Positions 5,435-5,754 of a DNA stretch of 5,754 nt are shown here, piece by piece; the first letter of the stretch is position 1; every line of letters begins with the position of its first letter. The notes under the pieces are model-generated. The model was not told where the DNA came from. It saw nothing but the letters and a program-made list of their open reading frames with translations, and searched no databases. Both the position numbers and the translations under genes were made by a program. This DNA is from Planctomycetaceae bacterium (GTDB taxonomy: Bacteria; Planctomycetota; Phycisphaerae; Phycisphaerales; SM1A02): assembly GCA_027488415.1 (NCBI GenBank), contig JAIYBS010000148.1, forward strand, positions 1 through 5,754, written 5' to 3'.

Positions 5435-5754
5435 ATGGCACGACTCACGGCCAAGCAGATCCAGGCGAAGCTCGCGGCGCTCCAGGAATGGACGCGCAGC
5501 GGCGGCGTCATCCAGCGCACCTTCTCCTTCGGCGACTTCGTCGAGGCGATGAAGTTCGTCGACAAGGTGGCGGCCGAGGCCGAGCGCGTGCAGCACCACC
5601 CGGACATCATGGTCCGCTACTCGAAGGTGACGCTCGCCCTGAGCACCCACGACGCCGGCGGCATCACCGACAAAGATTTCGAGTTGGCCAAAAAGATCGA
5701 AGAAGTCGTACTCTATCGACCAAGCGGCGGTGCGCTCGGCACCGGGAATCCCAA
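5435..5754 (+). CDS. phhB: 4a-hydroxytetrahydrobiopterin (pterin-4a-carbinolamine) dehydratase, cut by window end
   Basis: Open from ATG 5435-5437 to the window edge with no stop, giving 106 complete codons. PCD dehydrates 4a-hydroxytetrahydropterin, the product of aromatic amino acid hydroxylation, so the pterin cofactor can be recycled; some homologues also act in other pterin pathways. The family pattern is clear: LTAKQIQAKLAALQEWT (4-20), a TFSFGDFVEAMKFVDKVA segment (29-46), then AERVQHHPDIMVRYSKVTLAL (49-69) and STHDAGGIT (70-78). His54, His55 and His72 match the active-site histidines. The core is essentially complete by about residue 90; the visible tail LYRPSGGALGTGNP is an extension of unknown length. 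No Shine-Dalgarno sequence lies at normal distance (GGAAGGG is about 16 bases upstream), and a TATAGT hexamer sits 10 bases before the ATG. Codon use changes sharply from about 5672. No aromatic amino acid hydroxylase is visible. Confidence 0.93.
   Translation, partial: MARLTAKQIQAKLAALQEWTRSGGVIQRTFSFGDFVEAMKFVDKVAAEAERVQHHPDIMVRYSKVTLALSTHDAGGITDKDFELAKKIEEVVLYRPSGGALGTGNP

Noticed and set aside
5409..5441. Earlier ATG (5439-5441) for the gluQ-like gene
   Set aside because: It would overlap the divergent start codon and the -10-like patch, and it adds 11 residues before a family N-terminus that normally begins close to the APSPTG motif.
4453..5610. Upstream in-frame extension of the DUF192 gene, including the ATG at 4506
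   Set aside because: A good Shine-Dalgarno and a signal peptide begin at 4452; the upstream part is shadow sequence.

Overview
This is a very GC-rich, gene-dense bacterial window with almost every base coding and nearly all codons ending in G or C. It reads as ordinary chromosome: there is no tRNA, rRNA, CRISPR array, insertion sequence or phage gene. The best lineage guess is a high-GC Planctomycetota-like bacterium. The reasons are the SpoIIE-type phosphatase, whose coiled-coil linker and YVSGDIYD / ADAVGHG core resemble a class I associate with planctomycetes, a SpoIID/LytB protein outside a sporulation setting, and few clear Shine-Dalgarno sequences. Other high-GC phyla such as Myxococcota or uncultured lineages are not excluded.

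Layout: bases 2-862 (+) hold the C-terminal part of a SpoIID/LytB cell-wall protein, followed 21 bases later by a complete riboflavin synthase alpha chain (884-1504, +). Facing them is a tightly packed four-gene minus-strand operon, read from about 5408 down to 1422: a truncated glutamyl-tRNA synthetase paralogue (GluQ type), a DUF192 putative lipoprotein, a SpoIIE-type PP2C phosphatase, and a membrane protein joining a GIDE/BAM-like domain to a LemA domain. Consecutive genes overlap by 19, 4 and 4 bases, so co-translation is likely. The last gene runs 83 bases into the 3' end of riboflavin synthase on the opposite strand. Divergent from the operon, only 26 bases away, is a pterin-4a-carbinolamine dehydratase gene (5435 onward, +) that is cut by the window end.

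How the genes relate: SpoIID and riboflavin synthase are probably co-transcribed but have no obvious shared pathway. The minus-strand operon mixes a tRNA-modification-type enzyme with three envelope or signalling proteins. The phosphatase and the GIDE-LemA protein are the most plausible functional pair (signalling at or near the membrane), but this rests on gene order only. The items most worth a second look are the GIDE-LemA fusion, its tail overprinted on riboflavin synthase, the GluQ-like enzyme without zinc ligands, the compact divergent promoter region with possible leaderless starts, and a sharp codon-use change near 5672 inside the dehydratase gene.
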